This document shows, in pieces, positions 1-11,200 of a stretch of DNA of 23,392 bases. Numbering within the stretch: the stretch's first letter is position 1; each line of letters begins with the position of its first letter. The position numbers and the translations under genes were made by a program. The DNA comes from Plakobranchus ocellatus (lineage: Eukaryota > Mollusca > Gastropoda > Plakobranchidae), in assembly GCA_019648995.1 (NCBI GenBank), contig BLXT01006926.1, forward strand, positions 2,343,879 through 2,367,270, written 5' to 3'. A model generated the notes under the pieces. That model searched no databases. It was not told the origin of the DNA and worked only from the letters and a program-made list of their open reading frames with translations.

Positions 1-165
1 AATTCTCACTCTTTCTCTTCTCTCTCTCTCTCTCTTCTCTCTTTCTTCTTTCTCTCTCCCTCTCTTTCTCTCCGTTTCTCTTTTATTACTCTGTGTGTGT
101 CTCTCAGTAATTCTCACTCTTTCTCTCTTTTTTTTCTATCTCTCTCTCACTCTTTCTCGATCTAG
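1..165. repeat. CT-rich microsatellite
   Basis: An impure (CT)n/(CTTT)n tract with a short GTGTGTGT interruption near 90-105. The phrase aattctcactctttctct recurs at the start and near 110, so the tract was duplicated internally. It lies in the upstream intron of the PTP gene. Confidence 0.85.
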
Positions 166-1077
166 GCAATATCAAGATCCAGGACATTTCTAATTTCGCT
201 ACACTCTTAATTTTGTTTCTTGGTGTGTAATCAAAATTTGATAATGGTCCTAGAGATCTAATTTAGGCTTTAGTCAAGGCTTTAGCCTACACAGACATGA
301 ATACTGTGTAGGCCGACATGTCTTGCAGGGATCTCTGTAATTTCAAATAGAGCAAAAAAAACAAAAAAAAAAAAATCCATGTTTTCTTTTATTTAATATA
401 TAATTAATGGGTCACAATTTTAAGCCTTACTGAGATTCTGTAGACCTGTCTCACATAGATTTTCTTTTTTTTTTAATGTAACCCTTTATTGAATAAGCTA
501 GATTTTGAATTTTGTACACTGTAGTGCACCTTTAAAAAAATTAATCATCCAGGCCCTAAGCCTACAGGTCTTTAAGGCTTGATAAATGGTGATATTATTG
601 GGACTAATGGCAGTGAGCAGGGAGATACTTTCTTGCATCTTTTAGAGTCGAAAATGCATTAATTATCCTCTGATTATACTTAAATGTTATGGAATGTCTA
701 TGGTCGAGTATATACATGTAATTAAAGTGTAATACGGTTTATCCATGCGCATTTAATTGTATACTGGCATATTCCTGTGAGACTTTCTAAATTCCTGTGA
801 GTAGAGGTGAATATTCCTGTGAGAACAATTTGGGGTTGGCAGGTCTGATTGAATGAAATTTCTTCCTTGTTTCTAAATGTTCTTAAAATTTTGAGTTAAC
901 TGAAACTCAGTGGTAAAAATGGATGTTTCATCAAGTTAGCAATAGTCAGTGTTGGTTGTTATTGAAAAATAAGACTTAAAACATACCATCCTTGTCTTCT
1001 CATTTGTTGGCTAATAAATGCATGCTAATATTTTTCAAGCTTTGATTGCATGAACTATGTTTTTGGACAATTCCCAG
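166..1077. other. Intronic DNA upstream of the first visible PTP exon
   Basis: AT-rich with no reading frame or exon that I can support. The FERM and central-linker exons of the phosphatase are not seen here. The only structure is the transposon-end-like motif at 771-847, described separately. Confidence 0.6.
771..847 (-). repeat. Transposon-end-like motif with three subterminal 11-mers
   Basis: On the minus strand it begins CAGACCTGCCAAC (complement of 835-847). Three copies of CTCACAGGAAT follow (complements of 813-823, 791-801 and 771-781), spaced 22 and 20 bp apart. A CAG-starting terminus followed by short repeated binding-site-like words is the usual look of hAT-type non-autonomous ends. 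No opposite end was found, so the element is truncated or its far end has decayed. The same 13-mer recurs near 10.2 kb. Confidence 0.5.
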
Positions 1078-1200
1078 AGCTTATCAGAAGGTCTTCATGT
1101 TGGTCCACTGAAAATGGCAGCCATGAATGGCCTGACTTTGTCAAGGTCTGTTGTGCTATCTCTGATGAATGATGAGAGTCGGGCTCCCACTGATGACAGG
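1078..1200 (+). CDS. PTPN14/21: PTP exon a: conserved linker just before the phosphatase domain
   Basis: The exon is open for 41 codons, phase 0 to phase 0. The acceptor is ...aattcccag before 1078 and the donor is agg|gtgcgc at 1200/1201. It contains [20 protein letters not shown], which resembles a short conserved block that I recall preceding the PTP domain in PTPN14/21 proteins. It joins in frame to RRMLESK in the next exon. A second AG at 1078-1079 could shift the acceptor by two bases but would break the frame. The donor is weaker than consensus. Confidence 0.72.
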
Positions 1201-4200
1201 GTGCGCTTTTTGTTTTAAAATTTTATAGTAATTTTATATAAAACCAAAGTCAATGGCAAGCTCTTTTAAGTAAAAAGACAGAAAGATTTAATTTGATTGA
1301 AAAATAGGAAGATTTTCTTTACAGATAGATTTATACATTACTCTTTCCCATTGTAATTTCCAATAATGTCACTTTAGTTTATATTGATCACATTTAATTT
1401 CTTTTTTGTCTTTAGGAAATTCATAGGCATATAATTTTCTGGTTTGCCTTCGTGAATATTTTGCGAGGATCGATAATCATAATGTCTTAAGCATTAATTT
1501 AAAAATTGTAACTGTAACTGTAGTATTAGTGATGGTTTTTTTTTTTTATTTTTAGATCAGTAATCTTTTGTTACTGTGACCATACATATTGAATTTCAAA
1601 ACAACTTTGCAAGCAGTTCAAAACAAATTAATTATTTTTTTCTTTGAGTTGCTAGTTTTAAGATGAAATAGAATATATGGTGAATATTGCCACTTTATCA
1701 ATTTTTCAAATATCAGAGAAGAATGCTGGAGAGCAAAATATCTGAGGGGCAGGTGTATGCAGAGTTTGAGAAAATTCCAAGAAAATCCAGCTCTTTAGAA
1801 TGCACTGTGGCCAAAGCAAGCCATAATGCTGCACGGAACAGGTTTAAAGATGTTCTTCCTTATGATGCAACTAGAGTGAAGCTCACACCCCATAAGGATA
1901 ACCCAGATGGCTACATTAATGCTTCCAATATCAAGGTAAGACTCTATACTCGGTGACCATATAAAGTGAACTTATTTAAATGATGCTTTTATGTAGTGAT
2001 AACATTAAGCAACGTAACTTATGTTTTTCTGCTGTGAAGTTATATTTGCTTGTTTCTCTAGCTATGAAAATAATGTATGATGTGGTGGGCTATATTTTTT
2101 CCATGCGATCATGTTAACTATATGTACATGTGAAATGTTTTGTTTTTTCCATCTCCATAATAGTTCACATTGACATTTTATCTTAGGTTTATAATTATGA
2201 ATAATAAGAAAATCTGATAACTATGAATGGCGTTTGTGTGATCATCAACAAGCATAGAGATATTATACAATGTGTTATTCATTCTTAGTTTTGAGAAAAA
2301 AAGATATATAAAGAAGAAAAAAAGAATTTGAAGTGATTTTCAATCATGTTGTCAGTTTTTTAGATGTCCAGCCTGAAGCATGAATATGAATGATAAATCT
2401 TGCTTTCATCACTCTCTAAGATTCATCTGAGTAGAACTTGAATATTTTTGTGCAAGTCTTTGAAACAACCAAAATTTGGTAGATCTTACTTTGAGTTGTT
2501 TGATAAATTTGAAAATCTTATGTTGGGTCAAAATATAATTGTTGTTCCTTTATTAAAGCCTAATCAACTATAATAGGTGTGGTTGAAGCATTTCGCAAAA
2601 TTTTGTGTTTTGCTGGCCTAGCGGTTTTTTGTAACCCTTGCGGCCGCAGCGTGGTTGCAAAAAATGGCAAAATTTCCTCTTTTGCATTGCAACCGCAAAA
2701 TTTGTTGATTTTTGCAATTTTTTGTAAAATTTGGTGATATTCCAAAAGAAAGAGAAAAGAAAATTAAACGTGTGGTCACAAAAAAAAATGCAACTGTTTT
2801 GTTCAGTTTCCAATTTCGTGAAATTTAGCAAAGTAGCTTCTCTTTGCTACTTGTGCTAAGCCACTGCCTGATTCTGTTAAACTTTAAACTCGTATCTTTG
2901 GGGTAGACAGGAGTAAAGACATCTTTGATTCGACATCAGGCTTTGAAAATCTAGAATTTACTGAGAAAAACATGGACGCGTTTGTAGGTAAAGCGAGAGA
3001 CCCGAGGGTAAATGAAAAATCAGAGTTTGGCACTGAGGCGACAGTGATGGAACGGCATGCACAACTTCGTAAAGAAATGCATCTATCAGGCCAAAAACTG
3101 TTTTGTGTTACTTGCAATTTAGTTCTTGAGGACATCAAATGTGTCTTCACATTTGGGCTCCGGAAAGCATAAATTTAAAAGGGATCTGACAGAAAAATCA
3201 ACCCATCCTGCAAATAAGAAGCGTTCAGTCTTTGAGCAGTGTTCCCTCTACCATTGCCAGCCAAGGTAAGAAGATCTAGGTAGATTCTAGGTCTAAACCT
3301 AAAGCAAAGGAGGACTTCCATGTTGACAGACTTACCATTGAATTCATTTCTAAAGCTGGGTGCTTCAGTGGTCTAGTGGTATGGTGCTCACCTACTGTTT
3401 GAGCAACCTGAGTTTGATCCCCATTGGTGGGTCATTATTTGCACAGCCTAGCCGACCCCAGGCGGAGGGGTTAGAGATTTCCTCGCGACACTTTGGAATT
3501 TAATAGTATTCATAAAGTCTGATACTGCCACCAGATTGGTGGAGAAACGCACTGATATGTAAAGTTAGTCCCTAGTGTAGTAGGCTAACTCCACCCGAGT
3601 TATAATATAGACAGTCATGTTGCCTCCTCCAAACAAGTTGTGTGCCATTCCTGGATTTGGATTGGTGCCACATCAGGAGATTTGACGTTACACCAAAGAC
3701 CTGGGTCCAGCTGTTTTGAAGTCCTCACCCACAGAGGCCATCAACACAGAACATTTTTGGAACGCTGCCTTTGAGGCAGTTCCAAATTTTGTCCGTTGCG
3801 AAAGGTATTTCATTTATGCCACAGTTAGCTCTGCTGATGCCCAGAGGAGCTTTTCACTCTATACAAGATTGTGTTGTCTGAGAGGTGATAGAATCTGTTG
3901 GAGAGCTCATTGAAACAACTTTCTTTCCTTTATTACAACAACTTTGTTGGAAAAGATTTTTTTTAATAAATTTTTTTTTTGGCCTGTTTTTTTTAATAAA
4001 TGTTACGTTTTTTATTAACTAATCCCATTTTATTTCACTATTTAGTCAATATAAGTTCAATATTACTTCACATTTCTCTTTTATAAATCTGTTGTTGGTT
4101 TTCTACCGAAAATAAAAAAAAAATCGCCAAATTCTCGCAAAATTTTTTTAAATTTTGCCATTTTTGGCTTGCAAAATTTGAAAATTTGGTAGCAAAATTT

Positions 4201-7200
4201 GGGACTTTTTTTGGCAAAAAACCGCCATGCCAGGTTTTAATATTTTTTCAACTTTTTAAGGGGCAATGGTTGCCACAAAGGATAATGTATTTTGCTGAGT
4301 TTTCAGCAGATTCAGTTGCAGGCAATGTAAGAAGGAAAGAAAGCATTCATGTAGACCGAATGACTGTATGTTAAAGGGTTCTTTTTAAAAATTTTTTTTT
4401 TTAATTGGAATCTCCCCATCACTGTGTACTTTGGTACACATTGCCAACATCAACTCATGCATGATGTCATGAATGGCTTTGTGCCATTCAGCTATAGGTC
4501 TAGCCAAACATCGTCTGTGATAAGCAGTTCTTATAAATAGACTAAAGAACAGAAACTACTCCAAGCCTCGCCTAAAGTTGAACGAAAATTTTATTAATTT
4601 AAATGAAGAACAATTTCAGAATAGCAAGGGATCTTTAAAGAATTCTAAAGATTTATAAACTTATCGACATTAGTCGTCTATCTTACAGCGATCTCTTGAA
4701 CAACCTCTCGACCATCCTTTTATACTCACCGCCTGTGGCTTCCAGAAAGTACTAGTTATGCAATACACAGGCCAATCAGGTCAATATTATGCAAATAATT
4801 CATGCTAGAAAAGACTAGAAGTTACCTTCTTATTAATGACGGTTAGCCAAAAAATTGACCAATAAAATACTCTCATTTATTCTCTCCCTAATATGTAAAC
4901 ATCCCTGAAAGTTTCAGGCAGTATCTTTAGCTTATGTTATCTCCAGGTTACAGTCTAACAACTTCCTGCAAACAATGCTTTTGCACCTTTAAAAATCTTC
5001 CAGAAATCCCTAGATCTAAAAGGTAAACAGAGCTAAAAAATATTAATAACACTGTTAAACTAACATAGGCTAGATCAAAACATCAGCAGTCAAATGTCTA
5101 GTTTCAGACTCAATTTGTTACATATTGATCTAGATTACTCTAAATTGCTGGCCATTTGTCCTCCTTTTTCTTCATTTTTGTGCTCCTCTTTAAAAGGTTT
5201 TTCCAGGTTTTAAAAAGCTCTTATTGAAGATTGATCCAAGTTTAATGGCAGGCTGACCTCTCATAGGTTTATGTATTGTCTTTATAAAAAGCTGTCTGTT
5301 TTATGATTCAGTACTCTAAATCAATTAATTTTTATAATAAAAACAAGAAGAAATTACAATCTTCTGCTCTCATCCGGCTTGGGGCGTTGTGAAGTGATGA
5401 AAAAATAAAAATGGACAACATCTCGTAATTGTAGGTACACTGGAATTGTGACTATATGGCAGATGATGCATTTTCAGAACCTATAAAAAAATATTTTGTG
5501 TCAGATGTTGATGCTTCTGTGGAATAGGATTCAGATTTCAATTTCAAGATCTAGATCTTCCTTTGAATTTCAAGATCTACATCCCCTTGATTAGTTTCAA
5601 GTGTTATGTAAGAATAGAAATTTGCAACAGCTTGCTTGAAAATGAGTGAGCCATTTCTAAATAAAAATCTGCCTGTTCAAACAATGAATTAAATGATACA
5701 TATTTTTGAATTTTATTCATGATTTTACAGTGTGATAGGCCTGTTTTTGGACCTTGACAAAGATAGAAGTGAATATCTCAGAACCCAAAAAGTATAAGAA
5801 AAATTTGAACTACAGCATGTTCAGCATGAATAGCTCTTTAGGACTACACCTTAATCAATACTGGACACCTGGCTCATTTTTCCAGTCACACACTGGAAGA
5901 TTTGTCATTCTTGTGTCTATGAATGAAAATTTTGAGATTATCCATCAACTTTCTGACACAGTTTTCAATTTATTTTGCGGGATATTTATTGTTTAAAAGC
6001 TGCAAGCAAAAAGTTGTTGGAAATCACAACTCCTCTTGTAACTTGGAGCATTGTGTGCTTTTTTTTTTAAAGTATGGCTATTGCATTTGTTTTCCTCAGC
6101 TCACAGCCAATGAGAATCGGTGGCTCTTTATTGCTACGCAAGCTCCACTGGAGAACACAGCACAGGATTTCTGGCAGATGGTTTGGGAGAATGGGGTGCA
6201 TGTCTTGGCTATGCTGACACCATTTCAGGTTCAAAATTTCATCCTTCTTTATCTTACTGCCTTTTCTTTTTCTTTTCAATAAGTATTATAAGTAACAAAG
6301 CATTGGTTATTGTAAATGTTTGTCTCTTCTTTTTTTGTTGTTTTCCAAAATCCAATTTCTCTATCAATGCTTGAAAAGAATCATAAGTGGAAATAAAAAA
6401 AAATTGTCATCAATCCTTATGTAACACCTTTCAAGCCTTGTAATTTTTATGAAAGAATGCATAGGAAATGAAAACAGTTTACTTGGCTGTTGAAAATCTT
6501 GTATTGTTTTGACCAAATATAAAGAGTGCAAAAAGTCTTTAAAAAACAGAGTTTATGACCCTACTAGAAATGAAACCTCAGGAAAAAGAGAGAAAATAGT
6601 TACATTTGTAGGGGACACAGAAGTTTTTTAAAAGAAGAAAGCAGCTTTTCATGGCCACACTTGTTTAATTTATTCTTTTAATAGAGATTAGACTAATTTG
6701 TCACACATTTGGAGTTTTGATTTCTTTTATGCTATATCGACACAAATGCACAGTCATGTGCTTGTCAACATTTCTGAACTAAATGCATTTTTTGCATTTC
6801 TTTTTGTAGGAATCTGGAAAGTCTAAATGTTTTATGTATTGGCCACAAGAGCAAGGGTCTCAACACAAACAAGTGTTTGGAGAAGTAAGTTTAACCAGCT
6901 GTCTGGATAAAAATGGTGGGAAAAACATTGAAAAAAAATTTTTTTAAATCTATCTCCTCCTAGAATTGAGCTTCAAATCATTTGAAATTTTACCAACATA
7001 TTTTCCAATTCAATATCTTAAATTTACTAGGTACCACGAAATCATATAAAAACATTTGTACTAGAAAGATCTTAAAAAAAAAAAACTTGAAGTTTGCAGC
7101 AAATTTTATTGAAATCGGGTGATAAATAAAAAAATTATAGCATTTTGAATTTTCATGACAATCGATACATCAGAAATAATGATATTGGACCATTTTTGAG

Positions 7201-8253
7201 AATTTATAATTATCATTTTTTTAAACTTAATAGACAAATAACATATTTTTCACAAAGTTCTATGCACTGGCTTAGCACACATAAGTTTTCATTTAGATAC
7301 ATGGTAAAAAAAAAAAATTTTTACAGGCAATCAAAAATGTCCCAAAAACACATTATGCAACCAAATTATCTGACCAATTAGCTATATGTGGCAATTTTGG
7401 ACTGTCATGACATCGAATATGTCATTCAAAATCTATCAATATTTTTATAAGCTACTCAAATAGTAGCACAGAGTACACCCAATTTTTTTCAGTTGCTTAG
7501 AGGACTTACAAAAGAAAATATAGTGAACTGAAGTAGGGGCCAACAGTAAAATATGCTGAAAAAAATGTCCGCAATGGATCCTATTTTATGGGGTTTTTCA
7601 AACATAAAATCAATACTAATTGAAATATCCACATGAAATTTTCACATGATATGTAATTTTTTATGCAGATTTCAAATTTACCATTAATTTTAGGGTATCA
7701 TTGAAAATTTCAACCAGGAGTAAAGACTGCAATGTAACAGGCATGCACAGTGTTCCAATAGGTCAAATCCTCTTGCTTAATGGCGTGGCATCTGTGGAAT
7801 ATTTGAAGCTGTCTACAGTATTATTTTTAAATACATTAATTCAGATTTTAAACAGACTTTAACCTACAAAGGCATCAAGATGCATGAACAAAAATCTAAA
7901 AGTCTTTTCTGTCAAATTTCATTTACGAACTACCAGAACTATGAAAAAAAATGTTATGAAAAATAGTTTACCTGTGATCATATGACATAAAGTGAAAAAC
8001 ACATATAAAACATATATTACCTCAGCCCATGCAGCACCTTTCTCAACTTAAGGTGAACAGTTGAAAGGAGCAGCTTGGTGGTCAATTTGGCATCCTGGAT
8101 TTGGCTTCCCTTACCATCAATCATGAAAAATGGGTGCTCTGTAATCAAATTAAAATTTTGATTGTAAATTTTTGACTTGATTGAATGCTACTGCAATAAT
8201 GTGACATTTTCAGAAAGTAACTTTATAGGACTCTGTATGTTTCCTCCTATATC

Positions 8254-8297
<44 letters not shown>

Positions 8298-11200
8298 ACT
8301 CACACTCACATTTGAGATAATGGATCTATCAGTATTGCTAGATCAGAGCCTAGTGTAAATTATATTAGGCCTATATTTGGAAACGGCTAACACAGCAACA
8401 GTTTCAATTTCAGTCTAACCTTGGCCCCTGACTTCACATAGGCATCCCAGGCCACAAACCAACACTGTACGACGTTGTGACTAAAAATAGATTGACGAGA
8501 TCGTCGCTTTTGAGGCTATAAAACTATCTTATTCTTGCATATTTTTACATGTAAAGTTGACAGTTTGATCAGCCAATTCCATTCTTTCAATCTTGAGACT
8601 TTCTAAGGATAAAGTCACTTTCAAAAAAATTACATCGTAGTCTAAAGATCTGAATTGAGCTTACTATGGTCGGGTACAACCTTACTAGGCCTAGAGGCAT
8701 TCAGACAGTTCAGTTTATTTTTACGTAAACAAATGGGGTTTTTAAAAACAAAATTGGTTGCAATGAAAAATTACTCACGTAGATATAATTTCAGAAGCGA
8801 TAGAATATCAAGTTTCCAGGCTAGATCGTCATGCTGTTTTATTTGATGGCAAAGTTTCAGCAGGTCGGGGGGCTGCGCCGTCGATGTTTCTCTCCCTAGA
8901 TCTAGGTAGGCAATGTCGGGTTTAGTCTGCGCATTAGGCGAGTTTACTTGCTTTTTTAAACTCGGATGGCTCAGGCCACAAGAAGAGCTAGATTATGAAA
9001 ATTGGCAGGATTAAAGAAGAATAAATTCTGCTTCTTCCCATACTAAACAAGGTACAACTTTCGAACTATGAAGGGCTAAATTTGTACTTTTTTTTTCTTC
9101 ACTTTGATTTTCGTTGACTTTCAAATTAGAAACATTTGCGTGTGTAATATGAAACGAAAGATGAGAATCTCCTTTTTTAACTGGTCGAAACTGTTTGTAA
9201 ATCTGTGCCTTGTGGACCGAGAAGAAAATGTGAAGAGATGTAAGAAAAAACTCTTCCGATTTTTCCCTCTAGTCGCCGCCGTTTCACGCTACTTAGTGTT
9301 TTGTTGATTCATTCTGAAATCACTATTTTTTTTTTACTCCTTAAAATATACAAATTCTGAAAGATGAGAAGACAAGGAAAAAGATGATATAAATTTTATT
9401 TTATTCCATGCATTATGCATCATACCGCGAGCGGGTAAAGATTGCTGATTTTGAAAAAAAAAATACTTCTGTCACTGCTTTCATCAACCCTAGGCGGGCA
9501 GTTTGTGGTACCTAGTAACACAGGTCTGCAGATTTAATATAAATCAAACCCTAGATCTAGAATAAGGATCGAGACTACTCACATTATCACAGTTGCAAGA
9601 TTTAATAGACCTTGATCTTCAAAAGATATCTATTGCGATCTAGACCTAATGCGGGGTTCGAGAAATTATATGACTTCATTGAAAAAAAGCACAAAGTATC
9701 GAGTTCAGCATTGACTCTAGACTATTCACAGAGAAAATTCTATTGATTTAGCTCTCCTTCAGTTATGTTGTAATTGTTGATAACACTTCCTAAGCATGTG
9801 GATGCAACTCACATAAATAATTAACGGTAACGAAAAACCAAAGCACTTCTAAATAGTAATGCTACTTTCACATAGATAAACTGAAAGATAGAACTAGAAA
9901 CAGAAAGGAGAGTGGTGCATGATGCTTTATTTTTAAAGTCTATATCGATAAAAAGAGAGCACCATAGTGAAGCAGTATCATTATTAGGTATATCGATATA
10001 AATACTGAACACTTGGAAAACGAAAACGGAAAATTATAAGAAAAGTACCTTTATTTGCGGAAGAGCAAAAATCGGGATTAATTTTTGACCCGAAACAAAG
10101 CTGAATTCCGGGACAGACACTCATTTTCTGGGATTGTCCCGCAATTTGCGGAACGGTTGGCAGGTCTGTATGTATGTTAAGGTAGAAATGTCCCTATTTT
10201 GTGTAGTAAATCCCGATTTTTTATCTTAGTTGTCCCTATCTTGACCATTTTCAAGTTGGCAGGCCTGTCCTTGGAAATGGGTGTGCCAAATTTGGAAAAA
10301 GTACATAAATCGCGGAGGAGAGTTTTTTAGTAACCAAAAACATGTATTGAGGAAAAGGCAATTCCAGTTTCTATAGAAATAAATGAATACCTTAACAGGT
10401 CATTGATATTATCTACAAATACCACATTTTCTGTGTTTTTTTTTTAAATGCAGAATCTATGGCAGACATGTCCATAAATCCCAAAAGAGAATAAAAGTAA
10501 AATAAACTAGTTTGGGTCAGGTTCAAACCGCAAGTAATTAAATGCATATATATCGTCTCAATTTTCAGAAAAATTTGATATTAATACCAAAATTGCAATT
10601 TTTTAAAACGTTTTTTGGGGAAATTGTTAAAGTATGTACTCTTTTCTTTTAAGAAAAAAAAAGGCCAAAATTGTGAAATTGATACTTCAAGTGGGCAAAA
10701 TATGAAAGTCAGTTGCCACCCTCCGATGTCTTTTAATGAGCTATTTTGTCTTTAAAATGCAGAAATGAAGCATATTGAAACATGATTCATATGAATTTCA
10801 ATGGAGTCCCAGAATTAAAACTGTTATTTTAAATTTTGTTTTATTATCTATTACATGCAATTTTTAAGTGTTGTTTTTCATCCTGATAAATCATATTCAA
10901 TACTACCTCAAGAGTAATTTGCCTTGAGTAATTGAATTCTGAGTAATTGAGTAATTGAGCTTCTCTATAATATCTTGAACATGTTGTATTGTGCAGAGCA
11001 AAATTGAAGCATGGGTATTTTTCTCACTGCTATAGTATGAGGTAGAGCTCCAGTTCACAGACGATTCGCTGTGTTACCTGACAAGCCGCATAATCTTGCG
11101 CCATGGTGGCAGACAACATTTAGTGTGGCATTTGCAGTATACCGACTGGCCAGATCATGGATGCCCTGATGACACCTATGGCTTTTTAGGTGGGCTGCTG

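Larger units (their letters stand above)
2613..4233 (+). mobile_element. Decayed hAT-superfamily DNA transposon with imperfect terminal inverted repeats
   Basis: Left end CTGGCCTAGCGGTTTTTTG (2613-2631) and right end CAAAAAACCGCCATGCCAG (4215-4233) are inverted copies matching at 17 of 19 positions. Just inside, ATGGCAAAATTT near 2664 is matched inverted by AAATTTTGCCAT near 4150. Between them are a CGGBP1/BED-like zinc finger remnant and a hAT C-terminal dimerisation remnant, both on the plus strand and both broken. A tRNA-like SINE sits inside. I could not find an 8-bp target duplication: the flanks gtgttttg and gttttaat do not match, so the exact ends are uncertain. The element lies in PTP intron 2, in the same orientation as the host gene. 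Confidence 0.7.

Noticed and set aside
2560..2831. Minus-strand frames over the left end of the hAT element
   Set aside because: These are translations of the terminal and subterminal inverted repeats, on the strand opposite the transposase remnants.
3361..3435. Functional tRNA gene
   Set aside because: The A and B boxes are present, but the B box is degenerate (gagtttgatcc), the acceptor stem does not pair, and the sequence continues into a non-tRNA body. A SINE head is the better reading.
5754..5996. 80-codon plus-strand frame as an extra PTP exon
   Set aside because: No family similarity, and exon b joins directly to exon c in phase without losing any conserved PTP residues.
9104..9307. 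67-codon plus-strand frame
   Set aside because: No motif, and it lies in the intron between well-supported PTP exons with no fitting phase or family match.
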